Counted from the stretch's first letter, positions 1-12,350 are shown. The stretch: DNA of 64,000 nt from Welwitschia mirabilis (GCA_051453625.1 JBOZIK010000001.1:99573871-99637870), one strand, 5' to 3'. Made by a program: numbers and translations. The notes: generated by a model from the letters alone, not told the origin.

Positions 1-130
1 TATTTTCATATGCAAGCTGTGACTTAGATATAAATATTTTAGATTTGTGCTTAAGTTTTAAAAGAATCTATTCATCCCCCCTCCTCTCCGCCCTTTAGGG
101 TTCTCAATTCTATTATTTTTCCCTTCAACA
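1..130 (+). mobile_element. 3' end of a copia-type LTR (fragment)
   Basis: The stretch reads as a pyrimidine-rich LTR terminus: a CTATTCATCCCCC-like block at about 68-80, then TTTAGGGTTCTCAA, ending CTTCAACA at 130. The copia LTR ending at 48721 shows the same order on its coding strand (CTATTCATCCCCCTC, TAGGGTCAATCC, ATCTTCA). No tRNA-Met primer-binding site follows position 130, so this is more likely a 3' LTR or a solo LTR than a 5' LTR. Its left part lies outside the window. Confidence 0.5.
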
Positions 131-1859
131 AAAATATTTTCTATGATCTTATTAAAAAAATATTTTCTATTTTTTAATAATAATTCTGGTGGAGAATGAT
201 GGAGTGTCCAAATGAAGCCTTGAGAAAATTTTGGCAAATATTTTTAAGCTCTCATCCTAGGATATCAATTAACTAAACCTTAATTTGCACTTGGCTTACT
301 AGATATGATGATAGTGACTTAATCTACTTTTCTCAAAAAGAAAAAGAATGCTTTAAATTATAGTAGGATCATTCTAACAATATAATTATAGGATGCAAAA
401 ACATCACTGCAAATGACAAGATGTACGTGATATGCCTTGGGTATAGAGATATAACATTCTTTATTAATAAAATTAGTAATTAAAAAATGGGTATTCTTTG
501 GAGATCTAGGATAAAAAATTACACCTTTATGCACTAGACACACTTACTTAGAATGAACAAAGATCATTCATCCTTAAAATCTAGATACTAAACTATAATT
601 GATTAAAATTTTTAACGAAATTTTTCAATAGATTAAAAACATAATATGTTTGAATTCTCAATTTGACTTAAACAAAAAAAATTTAGGAATTTGTATTTAC
701 GCCATGTCAAAATACATTTTGCATTAAATTTCTCTCTTCTTAATTAAACAAAAATCCTTAATACTCTTGAGCATTATTTTTTTCTTGGGATTTGTAAACT
801 TTAATTAAGTCAAAACCAAAAGAAGATGATGCAAATGATAATCACAGGCCCCTTGTTAATCATATAAAAAATGTTAATAATCACCTTTACATCTAGTCTT
901 TGAGGCAACTAGAAGTTAGCGATGTATAGGGATTAGAGGACCTTCATAAATCTTTAAGAAAACTATAATATAAGGATAGATAGATATTAGAGGATACTCC
1001 TAATTCTTTTACACTATTGCTTAATAGTATTTCTATATATTACAACATTTTTTCTGATACCTTGTAAAACTAGGTGAAAGAAAAAAGAAACTCTCACAAT
1101 CTTGAGGATGCCTGCAAATAGATAAGCTATAATGGAAGTAAATATCATAGAGTATTTAACTAAGTAGACATAGAATAAATCAAAACCTAGAAAATCAGTT
1201 ATTGAAATAAATATCTTAAAAATAATACAAGCTAAGGATCTAAAGCATTTTAAGGATGCTAGAAATTAAAAAATATGGTTTAGAATGTTATAAATTAAAA
1301 AAAAGGAAAACCACATAAACAAATTTCAATAACTCACTTAAAGATCATAAATAACCTAAGTAATAATTATAAAGAAAAAGATTTTAACAAAAAGTTAAAA
1401 AAAAAAGGTTCTTAAAAGCATCCATTACTAAAATTAACCTTTACTTGTAGAATAATAATGACATTAGAGTTTCTTAAGCATGACAAAATTAATTAACTAA
1501 AATGTAAGGAGTTATAATAATCCTTCATGATAAAACAACATCCAAATCGAGTGATTCAAGGAGAAATAAAAAATAATATATATATATCTAGAAAACTAAA
1601 ATAGATCTTATCCTTAGCGAATGCACTTTTAAAAAATTTGTAGTAACATCATTTCTTATATTTAGTCTTCTAAAGGAAAATCAGGTAGATTATAGATTAT
1701 TAATAAAAGAGAGACCAAATCAAGAGTTATATCTCAAACAGCACACTAGATACTAAGAGTACTCTTTTAGGAGTGATCTTGATGGTTTTTGAATAACCTA
1801 TATGAACTAGTTCAGCTAGATTAAAAATTTGTTTTTAAGAAAAATTTCAAATTTGTGGT
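131..1859. other. AT-rich stretch without a recognisable gene
   Basis: Short frames only, none resembling a known family. The last 200 bases could hold the decayed N-terminal part of the LINE endonuclease that becomes recognisable from about 1860, but no motif is clear enough to call. Confidence 0.5.
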
Positions 1860-1879
1860 CGAATTTTGATAGTATTCTT

Positions 1880-2165
1880 TTTACTAAAGACTTAAATACT
1901 AGTCTATCAACTAAAAATAAATGAGGAGGAGAGCATTAACAGAATAAAATAATATTTTATTAAGATCATTTAGAATATTGATGTTTTAACTTACCTTTCC
2001 TAAATGAAAGCTATGCTTAGACTAATCAATGGATATGTGAAGCTAGAACCTAGTATAATTGATAAGATGATGGCAAATTTAAGTTAACTATAATTACATA
2101 ATGAATTAAAACTTTTCACAGTAACTATGCTAAGATTAGATCATTGATATTTGTTCTTTTAAAAA
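1880..2165 (+). pseudogene. LINE ORF2 endonuclease domain remnant
   Basis: The reading frame keeps the spacing of the exonuclease-endonuclease-phosphatase fold of plant L1 elements. A GDFN-like start (read here as KDLN) leads to a serine and lysine-rich step ending in GGEH, then a DLPF-like block (NLPFLNESY, near 1995), EARTxYN (near 2045), and a degraded SDHCPI-like end near 2140-2165. Several in-frame stops are present. The assignment rests on motif order rather than on any intact catalytic residue. Confidence 0.6.
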
Positions 2166-2499
2166 TGGAGAGCACATTCCCTTTAAGAATATTTTAGTGA
2201 AAACTTTAGCATCAATAAGATTTAACTACTAAATAAATTATCTAAGGGAAATGAAGTAAGAAATATAATAAGCCTAAATTATTTTAGGTGTTATCAAATT
2301 TAAAGATGATCTAAAATAGGCTCATGCCTTGGAGAAAACTTAGTTCTTATAATTAGCATGTAAAAATGATCAGTTTAAATAAGAGATTGAGAAAATATTG
2401 AGCACTATCCACAAATCGAGAATCTCAAACAAAGATTTTCATGTAAACATCATGATGTATAAAAATAAACTATTAAACTCTAGTAACAATGAGTTAAAT

Positions 2500-3650
2500 T
2501 TAACTAGCTAAAGCTAGGAGATAAAGAAGAAACTTTATTTTATCAATAGGCAACTTCTAAGAATAGGAGTAATAAAATTTAAATGTTAAGCTAGAACTAG
2601 GAAAAATATTCTAAAAAGTATGATATTAAAGAGATAGCAGTTACCTATTTGAAAAACATCTTCATTAGAATAAATCCAAAAAACAAAGTGGTAGTAAAAA
2701 TGTTTTAAATATCTATCAGCAAGGAGCTTTAGTAATATCATCTACAACTATTAAATGAAGAGATAATTGGTAAAGAAATCAATATAGTAGTTTTTAGTAT
2801 CCTACATAATAAGAGTCCATGATTCGATGGCTATCTCATTGATTTTATTAAGAGAAATTTAGAATTAGTTAAATTGGATGTAAATCAGACATTAAACTAA
2901 TTTTGGATTCCTAGTACTTTTTCAAAAAAATGTAATTTCACATAGATTATTCTAATTCCAAAGAAAACAAGCATCACAAGACTCCAAAATTTCATGCTTC
3001 TTATTCCCTACTTGGCTTTATACAAAATATAAAAACCCATAAGTATTACATTCGTTTGTTAGGTGCATGTTAAGGAGAGAGTTTATTTTTGTTTATTTTC
3101 TTTGATCATGGAAATGTATCTATTTATAGACCCTTTTCAGTGTAATCATTTAATTTTTATTCTTCAATTATTCCTAATATGATTATTAAGTCCTTTGTTT
3201 TGTTGCATCTTTCTTTTTTTCTTTTTCTATACATGTATTTCTAGCTCTCAATATGGTTAACAAAAATGTATCTAAATTCATAACCAATAATACTAAGAAA
3301 ATCATCTGTAATTTAATTAACAAAGAAAAAGAAGGCTTTAACAAAGGTAAACACCTATTAGATCAAATATTATTAACATAAGAAATTGTACTCTTAGTAG
3401 AATTTTAACAGAAGACCTAATTAATCTTAAATTAGATATTCATGTATTTTATAAATTCATATGGAAGTATAATGACATAACAATAAAATTATACTACTTT
3501 TCATATCATTAGATTATAAACTTGATACCTTGTTTTAAACATTCTCGATACACATTATTACTGAAAGGATTTAGAACTCAAATTTTTAATGAAACAAGTG
3601 AAGTTATATAAGATAACTTCATATAACATATCTATTTATGTTAACTGTGA
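2500..3650 (+). pseudogene. LINE reverse transcriptase remnant
   Basis: The pre-RT tail GDKEETLFYQ and SKNRSNKI lies at about 2515-2580, followed by RT block 1 (NKSP then FDGYLIDFIKRN, 2808-2850), ILIPKK (2949-2966) and the truncated IxDFRPISL block. A ~0.2 kb insertion interrupts the gene after YKI. Sequence resumes at VNKNVSKFI (near 3255), FNKGKHLLDQILLT (3333-3380) and the KLDI aspartate block (near 3427-3440). The later YADD-type block is no longer recognisable, so the enzyme is dead. Confidence 0.75.
3037..3240. mobile_element. ~0.2 kb insertion splitting the LINE RT
   Basis: RT homology stops after the YKI block near 3030 and restarts near 3241 (LALNMVNKN). These parts are normally adjacent in L1 RT. 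The intervening ~204 bases are T-rich and show no RT similarity. No terminal inverted repeats or clear target duplication were found, so its class is unknown. Ends are uncertain by about 10 bases. Confidence 0.45.
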
Positions 3651-3949
3651 AGAGATAGGTAACTTAATTAAACATTAACAAGACTAATAGTAATATGAGG
3701 AATTGCATGTGATGATGGATGTAAAAGCTTTACTTACTTATAATTTACTAATCACAAATTTCTCTTCTTTTAAGGGAATAAGGAAAAGTTACAAGCACTC
3801 AAAAGCACTTTATACACTTTTTTCCAGTTCTTGAGACTGTAAATCAACTACATCACACTTAGGTTATATAGATTTTAAATTTCCAAATGAACTTTGCACT
3901 AATACACCATTGACTTTGATCATTTAATAGATTCCTTACCAATCATGTA

Positions 3950-4770
3950 TCTCAGGATGCTAACCTTTCATGATGGAACAAATAGGAATATATGGAATGA
4001 AGTATCTAAGACGATAGAAAACACACTATAAGGATGATAAGAAAAAATTTTCAATCCAATAGAGAGAGTCAAGCTTATTTATAATATCTTATTTATAATT
4101 GATTAAATGCTATCTAAATTACAAATCAATCATCAATTTAATGCAAAAAATGCAGAGGGATTTTTTTGAGAAATATCAAGTAATAAAATTTCACACATAG
4201 TTAATTGAAATACTATGTGCAGACATCAAAAATTAGGAAGCTATGACTTAAAGAATTCCAATACTTAATTATGCATTAGTTGATAGACTTGCATGGTAAC
4301 TCCTCAGGACAAGTAAACATTAGATGGTTGTGATGATCAAAAAATATTTGCATAGATTAATTATATTTTTAAAGTAATCATGGTTCTTAATTTTTCATCT
4401 ATATGGAGAGATTTAAAAAAAAATCAAATTAGATATTTCAGGAAGGTTGAATTTGAAAATGGGGACTATAAATGAAATAATAAAGATTACAAAGACTCTT
4501 ATGATATAACACTTTATTTTCCAATCTTGAAGATAAGCTTAATTTAAATTAAAGGACTCAAATTTTCATGCTTAGGCTAAAATTATTCATTATAAATATT
4601 TTAAAGAAAATCTTGATACAAAAAATAGGATTTTAAAAGTTAGCCTCATAAATGACATTAACTATCTCTTATGTCAAAGTGGAATATAAGACATCAATAA
4701 AATATTCCACCATTTCCTAACAAATGATTCCATTTATCAATCATTATAGTATATTAAAAAATAGAATTTC
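3950..4770 (+). pseudogene. LINE ORF2 C-terminal region with zf-RVT-like end
   Basis: Downstream of the polymerase the frame shows the conserved plant L1 sequence WNEVSKTIENTL (3992-4029), RVKLIYNI (near 4067), KMQRDFFEK (4148-4174), LNYALVDRLAW plus LLRTSKH (4263-4320), SSIWRDLKK (near 4398) and NRILK followed by INYLLCQSGI and INKIFHHFL (4624-4735). The last group matches the zinc-binding reverse-transcriptase tail, with part of its Cys/His set lost. Confidence 0.75.
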
Positions 4771-6030
4771 CTTATTACAATATTTTTATAATTTTGTGTG
4801 CTTATAAGAAGCCATAAATAAGACATCATAGATCATGTTGATAAGTCTTAATTGCATGTCTTTTATTTTAAATTTGGTTAGAAAGAAACTTTTAGATTGT
4901 TTAGCATAATTCTTCACCCCCTTTATCCCACTAGTTTAAAGCTATTTAGGCATATAATGAGTTATGTTACTAAAGTGCATCATAACTAGGCGTAATCTTG
5001 AATTTGATATAAAAGAGCATGTGTGATTAGTCAAAAAAAGTAAAAAAGTGATAATTAATCTATTTTTTAGTTTCCCATTTCTTGGTAACATAGTAGCCAA
5101 TCTTTTATCTAATGTTTTGTAATGCTTTTAGAATGTCTTTATTATTCATGATATCCATCAATACACTATAAAAACTAATAGGATTTACTTTTTATATTTG
5201 CACTCATTACTACTATAAGATAGAGTTTTATAAATTTTTATTATTTAATAATGTTTTAGCTTCTTTCTATGAAACCTCTAGAATATCCAATAATGTTCTT
5301 CTTTAAATCACATTCATGCTTAGTTTAAATGTTGTTACAGATTTTATTTGAACTGATGAAATTTTAGCCATATGTGATTTGTGTTATAATATATTTTTAT
5401 TAATTTTTTTAAAATATTGCTTAATAACTTAAATAGAATTACTTTTACTTGAATTAGTAAATATGATTTTTTACATAATAATAAAAATAAAGTTTCTTAA
5501 TAAGCATAACATAATTAATAATGAGTAATTTTCAATAAGATTTTTATTAATTTCATGTGTGATTGAAATTCTATGCTGATTCTATATTCTTTGATAAGTT
5601 TCTTGCGAACTACATCTAGTAGTCATGCATTGTATTATGGTACCTATCATGTCGTATGAATTTGCTATTGTAATTGAAATTTACATGGAACCTATAAATA
5701 TTTCACACTCAGATTGCATCTTCTTATGAATTACAATGCTTGAACTTATCAAGGAATCTACTAGAGTTATATGCTCATAAATATACCTTTTTATTAATTA
5801 CATATTTCTTATTATTTTTTAAAATTTTACTTATGACCTCATCATCTTAAGAATTCATTCTTTTTGGATGGTTATTATAAAGGATTGTGCTAGTTCCATG
5901 AAATTAATTTTATTTGATAATAAAAAGTCATTTGATAACTTATTATTTAAATTATTAACATAAAAATCCATCTCAATGCCTTACTCATTATCTTGTTTTA
6001 AGAAAATCTTCCCTGTTTTTGAATATAAAA
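4771..6030. other. No recognisable feature
   Basis: AT-rich sequence downstream of the LINE. It may include decayed LINE 3' sequence, but no poly(A) tail or target duplication can be placed. Confidence 0.4.
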
Positions 6031-6031
6031 G

Positions 6032-6082
<51 letters not shown>
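6031..6082. repeat. (TA)n(CA)n microsatellite
   Basis: A short TA run (6032-6041) passes into about 20 uninterrupted CA units (6042-6082). A short open frame across it (starting at 5976) encodes a Thr-His run and is a by-product of the repeat, not a gene. Confidence 0.95.
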
Positions 6083-6085
<3 letters not shown>

Positions 6086-8717
6086 GGCTCACCATTATAA
6101 ATTAATTGTCAGGACGTCTTGCTATTCCTTAATAATTTTTATGATTTTAATCTTCGAATGTTATGTCAAATTAATCAAGACATAGGTAGAAGTCTTAAAT
6201 TTATAAATCTTGGGCATTCTTTTATGGTATAGGAAATCTAATTATCATTTTCTATAAGAATTACAAGGAAAATGTAAAGTTCTCAAAGGTTTAAGTTATT
6301 AAGAAAAGGGTATGGCTTGAGGTTTAAATAAGAGGGTTTAAAAAAAGGGTTAAAAGATTTAGATATCCAAAAGATTATTCTTCTAAGAATTACAAATGAT
6401 TGTTCATAAAATAAAATACCAAGCAAACCTAAGACATAATGAAGATATTATGTTAAGTACAAAACAATTTCATAGATAAGTAATAAATCATTTACTCTAG
6501 ATTTTAAATGGCATAAGTATAATAATTTTAGAAATGACTTATCTTGCAATGAATTTAGGAAATACTAATATAGCACAGCAGATGTTATAAATGCTAATAC
6601 CTCAATCATTGAAACCATACTGATACATTAACAAAAACAACTCTAACTAACATAACATCCAAAAATGAATATTACATAAATAACAATATTAGTTGAATCA
6701 ATCATGAAATAAAATATGAATCCAAAAAAATTTATTTATAAATAATGAAAACACCATACTAAATAGCAATTTTAGTATAAATTTAAGAACTAAGTCCCAG
6801 TTATGGATATACCTCATGAGACAATCATTTCCTCATGCCTCGAAAGGAAGAAAATAGGCTGCGAACATCATGATGGGACAAGCAAGTATCATAGCTATGG
6901 AAAATCCTAATCTAGAGTAATAGGGTTTAGACATAGAATGAACAAATGATTTTGATGTTAAAAACACACCCTCCAATCCTAGATGTAATCTTTATTCATA
7001 TAGCATTAAATTAAATTGTAAATTACATTAGTACTAATAGCACAATTGATGATGCTATACCATAGTTATTTTATCTATTTTAATTTCACCTCACCACCAT
7101 TTATTTAATTTTTCTATCATTTCATGGGATTCTAGATCTAAAGCATAGCAAAATAATAATATTTATTACTGTGTAAAAGTAAACATAAATAATGGGTAAC
7201 AGATAAATGTCTAAAAATAATTTAGGTTTCAAAATAATCCTTTTAGACTAATTTGTTTTTATAAAGAGGTGTTAACTCCAAAGATAAATATTTAAGACTT
7301 AAACCTCTGTATTTAAGTGTAACTTATTTCTAAGATCTTAAGAATTTTATTTCTAATTTAAAATTTAACTAACTTTAGCTAATAAGTCATTAATAGAGAA
7401 ATAATAAGATAACATATTAGACTAGATTAACTAAGACATCATTTTGCATTAAAACATAAGATAGAGCTCACTTGTATATGTAAAGTTAACTACATAGTGA
7501 AAATAGTATTACATAAGATGCTTTGATAGAATTTAGTGTAAATCCAATTTATCTTTGAAGTGATAATTCTAAAATCAAATCTACTTGTATTATTCTATTA
7601 TTAATGCATCATGTCATAGATGGATCACATTTCTATTTATATACTATATGTCAAAGAATTACCCTAGTTAATTATAACTAATATCTAAACGTCCTTTACA
7701 TTTTTAAATCCATCTTTCTTTGTTCTTTCCTTGCTTTACATTTCACATATTCCTTATTTTCTTTTCCATGTGTATGTCTTCAATATTAAATCTTAACAAA
7801 TATGGATATAATTAAAATTATAAAATCAATTAGAAGATAAGCAAATGGTATAGGTAAAATAAGAATCATTAATTAATCAAAGTATAATTAAAATTTCTTA
7901 TATTAAACTCAAAATTTGTTTTTATTACATCTCTAAGCTTAAATGTTTACATGTCCTTATATAAGGGGGAAAAAGGGATACTATAAAGAAAAAAGCCAAA
8001 AAAAAGAGATTAATAAAATAGTTCAAAAATTAAGAAAAATAACTTTAGCTTTTATCTTTATATCCTTTCATTGGTTAATGATGATATTTGGATTTTTTTA
8101 AGAATTTCTTTCTTTTTGAACTTTTATTAATATTTGGCATAATCCTTTATTTACTCAAACCTATATAATATTCTTCCCTTTTATCTAAGGTTAGTACTAA
8201 ATGTATTTTTTCCCTCTTTTTGCTACAACTTTTAAAGTAGTTTTGATAGATTTCTCTACTTTCTTACTATTTTATTCTACTTCCTTGATGATCAAAACAT
8301 TTATTAAATTTAAATCTATGGTTATATTATCTTTTATTCTAAGTACTTTTTAATTATATTATCTAAGTTTCTAAAAATATAGAATAGTAGAAGCCTTTTA
8401 ACTAGAAAGTAGTGTGTTTTTATTTTAATTATTTGAACATCTAAATGAGGATGGCATTTTCTTATAGGCATTATCTAGAAAACCTAAAATGGCTTTGACA
8501 TATTTTAAGAAGCCACCTAAACATCCTATCTCTTTCTTTATTTCTAAAATGAATTTATTTATTAATAGCTATAATTCTAAAAATATCCAAGTCTATTAAA
8601 GAAGATTAAAATTCTAATTTAAATTTAATGAAGAAATCAACCAAAGTTATTGAACAACTAATTCCCATTTATCATACATTTAGGTAGTATCCATTAAAAG
8701 AATGGGCTTTATGAAAA
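6083..8717. other. AT-rich intergenic DNA, nothing recognisable
   Basis: No frame of useful length, no transposon motif and no structured repeat were seen on either strand. It ends at a 63-N gap (8718-8780). Confidence 0.5.
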
Positions 8718-8780
8718 NNNNNNNNNNNNNNNNNNNNNNNNNNNNNNNNNNNNNNNNNNNNNNNNNNNNNNNNNNNNNNN

Positions 8781-8935
8781 ACTTTTTAATTTTCCCTATA
8801 TTTTATGTTAATTGTAATTAAATGATAGTTCTTTATGATTGATATAAATTATAAGGGTCAAGTCAAATGATAACAAGTCCTTGCACTTATTTAGGATTTG
8901 CATTTAGGCTTTCATCTCATATTTTTATCTTCTCT
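8781..8935 (+). repeat. Fragment identical to part of the Athila LTR
   Basis: 8781-8857 matches 10116-10191 in the 5' LTR essentially base for base. 8878-8935 matches the other side of the gap at 10292 onward. The piece therefore bridges the LTR's own 100-N gap and shows that only about 20 bases are missing there. It sits just upstream of the LTR start, directly after a 63-N gap, so it may be a misplaced contig end rather than a real second LTR. Confidence 0.7.
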
Positions 8936-8997
8936 TCTATGCTATAATTTAGTATTTGATAGATTTATTATTTAGTTAAAGTAGTGGCTAATGGATT

Positions 8998-10570
8998 TAT
9001 TATGAGTTCAATTAGTGATATTTAACATCATGTATAGAGTATGTTTCAAGTATATTTGAGTAGATTTTCAATAAATTAAGAGCAAAAGTATAGTAGCCAT
9101 TATGATGAACAAGAAAGAATGGTTTTTCAACATTTCTAACCATTTATGGATGACTTTCCTAATATATTCTAAAATTCTTAACTTATCTAGAGCATTATAA
9201 ATCTATATTAGAATGATAATTGATGATCAAGAGGATACGAAAATGAAAAAGAGAGTGTCATCCACCTTATCATCTAGACAATACTTAAGGGAATGATTAA
9301 TAGGATTAATAGATAGAAAAATCAAATTTTTATTGATAATCATTTACCCTGTTGTCTAGGTGACATTCCAAAGAACAACAACCATTGGAGTAGCTAAACC
9401 ACATCTTGAACATGGCCTTAGAAGATAATAGAGTATACCATCAAATTCAAATACTTTATAAGATATTAGATATATGTTAATTAACTCAAAGGCCATGATT
9501 AAGTCTTGAAGAATGACTAATCTTAATCAATGGACTTGTAAAAGGTAAAGAAAAATTAGTTCTAGTAGGAGAAAGCTTTACATGTTAAGTGAAAAGCCAA
9601 TTATGACATAAGAAAACAAAGGATATTTAAGATGATCTATTATTCACCTAGGTGCTTAGATGATATATAAGATGATATCACATAGATGATACTCAATTGT
9701 TTCACTAAGAAGGCACATGGAAGATAAGAAGCCATTAAAAAATAAGATCAATTATCATTGAACATGTCATCCAGATGACATCCAAGTGAATGATAGTTTT
9801 AATAAATTCAAAACAGATTTCATCGGTTAGGAAATAATTAATATGACTGCCTCTCATCTATTATGATTCTTTGTAACCATAATAATTAACCTAAATTTAT
9901 AAATACATCACCTAATTTCCTCATTTTAAATATTTGATGCATTGATTAGTCTTGTAATGATTTAAAGATTGATTGAGTAAGAAATCCATCCTAGTTATAA
10001 AGAAGGGTATTTCTTGGTGTTAGGTTATGTCTCCTTTATCGATGAGTTCTTACTTTATAAGAGGATGTACAAATTTTGATTAATAAGATATTAATTGAAG
10101 TGTTCTTTCAAATTACTTTTTAATTTTCCCTATATTTTATGTTAATTGTAATTAAATGATAGTTCTTTATGATTGATATAAATTATAAGGGNNNNNNNNN
10201 NNNNNNNNNNNNNNNNNNNNNNNNNNNNNNNNNNNNNNNNNNNNNNNNNNNNNNNNNNNNNNNNNNNNNNNNNNNNNNNNNNNNNNNNNNNGTCCTTGCA
10301 CTTATTTAGGATTTGCATTTAGGCTTTCATATCACATTTTTATCTTACATTTATTCATTATATTATTACATTTTCATTAATTTGTCATTCTGAAGTTAGA
10401 CTAGGAAATCATTTTAGTTCTTTTTTTCTTTTTTTATGAAAGTAATTTTCTACCTTCTTATTTAGAATTCCTCTCTAGAGCACAACATTTGGGTTAACTC
10501 CCATATATTAGTGTATTGTGTATAAGTTTTATTTAGNNNNNNNNNNAATCATATGATGTATGTCCCAACA
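8998..10570 (+). repeat. Athila 5' LTR
   Basis: It aligns along its whole length with 19841-21985. Shared landmarks are the AACATCATGT-TAGAGTATGTTT block near 9025, the ACATTTCTAACCATT-like block near 9130, GAGAGTGTCATCCA near 9252, GTTAGACTAGGAAATCATTT near 10394 and the end TGTCCCAACA at 10570. The start is best placed at TATTATG (8998), homologous to TGCTATG at 19841, where TG has become TA. Two N runs (10192-10291, 10537-10546) lie inside. The true length is near 1.5 kb. Confidence 0.8.
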
Positions 10571-10573
10571 AGT

Positions 10574-10591
10574 TGACACTGTTACCAAGGA
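10574..10591 (+). promoter_or_regulatory. Decayed primer-binding site for tRNA-Asp
   Basis: Three bases after the LTR end the sequence reads TGACACTGTTACCAAGGA. The plant tRNA-Asp complement used by Athila elements is TGGCGCCGTTGCCGGGGA. Twelve of 18 bases match, and all six differences are transitions (five G-to-A, one C-to-T). Reverse transcription would have started here. The position directly after the LTR supports both the LTR boundary and the lineage. Confidence 0.8.
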
Positions 10592-11219
10592 GGTGTTCAA
10601 GGAAGTCTAGAGAGTTTATTTTTACTCTTCAAGTAAGCAAATGGATTTCAATATGTTTAATTGTGTAGCATGTATATACAGTTTATTTTTTCTTAGGTTA
10701 CTTACACTTTCACTTTTTAGATTAGCTTGCTTTGTAAATTTCTATTATTTTTACTTTTTATTTGAAGTTAGAGATTGTCATCATTTTTAATAAACTTGGT
10801 TTTCACTTTATGCTACATCCACTATGGGTATAACCTCCTTCTTGTGCTTCATGTGATCTAAAAGAATTTTTTGACTTAATTGTAGAGAAGTTTGTCTTAA
10901 CATTTTATGAAAATACAAGGAAATGATCATATAGAAAAAGCATAAAAGGAACAAGCAATTTGTTAGCAGAATAATTAAAATAGGATTAGTGGATTTTAAT
11001 TTAAGAAATTGAGAAAGTTTTATTTTTATATAAGGAAGATGATTATTCTGCTTTTTATATTTCTAAAAGTAATTTACCTATTTTTGAAAGTAATTTGTTT
11101 AAACCATATTCCTCTTTAAATCCTACCTTTTAAAGTTTACTTTTTTCCTTCTAAACCTCTAAAAATGTTCACCTCTCTTCTAATTCTACTTATATCACAT
11201 TAACTCTTAAGGAATTGAT
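10592..11219 (+). other. Athila leader between PBS and gag
   Basis: Untranslated leader of the element. It is AT-rich with no frame recognised and no independent feature seen. Confidence 0.5.
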
Positions 11220-12350
11220 GGACTAAAAGAAAATAGAGAATTAAAACCCATTTAACCTACCTAATGGCGATGATGTAAAACTTAAAAACTTACAAGCCTA
11301 TTTTACCTTATCAAAAGATGATGAAGAAGACCCCTTTCAACACTTAGTAGAAATAGAACAACTCATTCTCATCTTAGAAAACGAGAAAAAAGAAGGTAAC
11401 TGATAGGACTTCTATGGTTATTTACTCTTTCATCCTAAGAGGCAAGGCTAAAAATTAGTTCAAGACTATTTCATATGAAAGCATTAGAACTTGAAGCCAA
11501 GCAACCATGAGAGAAAGAAAAAAATAAGTCATTAATTTTTCACAACAACCTCATGAAAATTAAACCACACACTATGAGAGGTTCTTAATTGCTACTTCAT
11601 TCAATTCTATAGATGAATTTATAAGATAAGATCTTGTTAACTATTTTTAAAGTGGACTGAATAGTCAAATAAAACAACTAGTAGATCTTGCATATGATGG
11701 AAATTTACTTAACTTAAATTTAAAGAATTCTTAAAAACGCTTGGAAGGATTAGTAGAAATTAGTTAAACGTGATCTAAACCAACCATCAAGGAGGGTAGA
11801 ACTTTAGAAAAAATGTTGAAAGACATCACAAAATACAACATGACAAGCAATCAAACCATAACAACTTAATTTAGGATCTTATCAAAACTTTAGAAACTTA
11901 CATAAAGGCCTTAGTTGATGCTAAAATATCAAATCAATAATCTCAACCATTAATACCTTACTCTCACTATGAAATATGTGAGGATAACTCCCATTACACC
12001 AAATATTATTCTACCTTACCAACATGTAGAAAAATGATTTATGACAAAGCTTATGCATTTAATAAAAGACCTAGTACTTATAGAAATAATTAATAATTTC
12101 ATCCATAAAATATGGGACCATAATCAACCTTCAAAACCTCTTTTGATAACAGATATACAAGAAATAAACTTCAGCCTAATAACTTTTAGCCCAATAATGT
12201 TTAGTCTTATAACCTTTTTAAGAATGATTCCCTTAGAGACTTAATTGAGAAATTGAATAAGATATACAAAAATACTAATAAAAGTTTAGAGAATAAAAAT
12301 AAGAACTTAGAAAATTTGATTGACGTTCTTCAACAAACCATGTTAGAAAA
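11220..12350 (+). pseudogene. Athila gag (capsid plus zinc knuckle), decayed
   Basis: Gag would form the virus-like particle. Fragments in order: LQAYFTLSKDDEEDPFQHL (near 11290, the conserved gypsy capsid start), LRGKAKN-stop-F (near 11433, where the usual Trp is TAG), TWSQATMREK (near 11488), SGLNSQIKQLVDLAYDGNLL (near 11650), then a zinc knuckle near 11968-12009 read as YEICEDNSHYTKYY. In the CX2CX4HX4C scheme the second Cys and the His remain, but the first and last Cys are Tyr. A Lys/Asn-rich coil-like tail (LIEKLNKIYKNTNKSLENKN, near 12243-12302) follows. Multiple stops and frameshifts rule out function. It runs into a large gap. Confidence 0.8.

Larger units (their letters stand above)
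1860..4770 (+). mobile_element. Degenerate L1-type LINE, ORF2 remnant
   Basis: All parts of a plant L1 ORF2 appear in the correct order, split over frames with many stops. An endonuclease trace comes first (DLNTSLSTKNK then GGEH, near 1885-1935, continuing to about 2160). The pre-RT box follows (GDKEETLFYQ near 2515), then RT from about 2760 to 3650 (NKSP-FDG at 2808, ILIPKK at 2949, FNKGKHLLDQILLT near 3335, LKLDI near 3427). After the polymerase come TIENTL (near 4010), KMQRDFFEK (4148-4174), LNYALVDRLAW (near 4263) and a zf-RVT-like end (NRILKVSLINDINYLLC, 4624-4680). ORF2 normally encodes the endonuclease and reverse transcriptase used for target-primed reverse transcription. This copy cannot be translated. 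ORF1 and the poly(A) tail were not found. Confidence 0.8.

Noticed and set aside
5976-6185. 69-residue frame with a Thr-His run
   Set aside because: Produced by the CA microsatellite; the flanks have no protein-like character.
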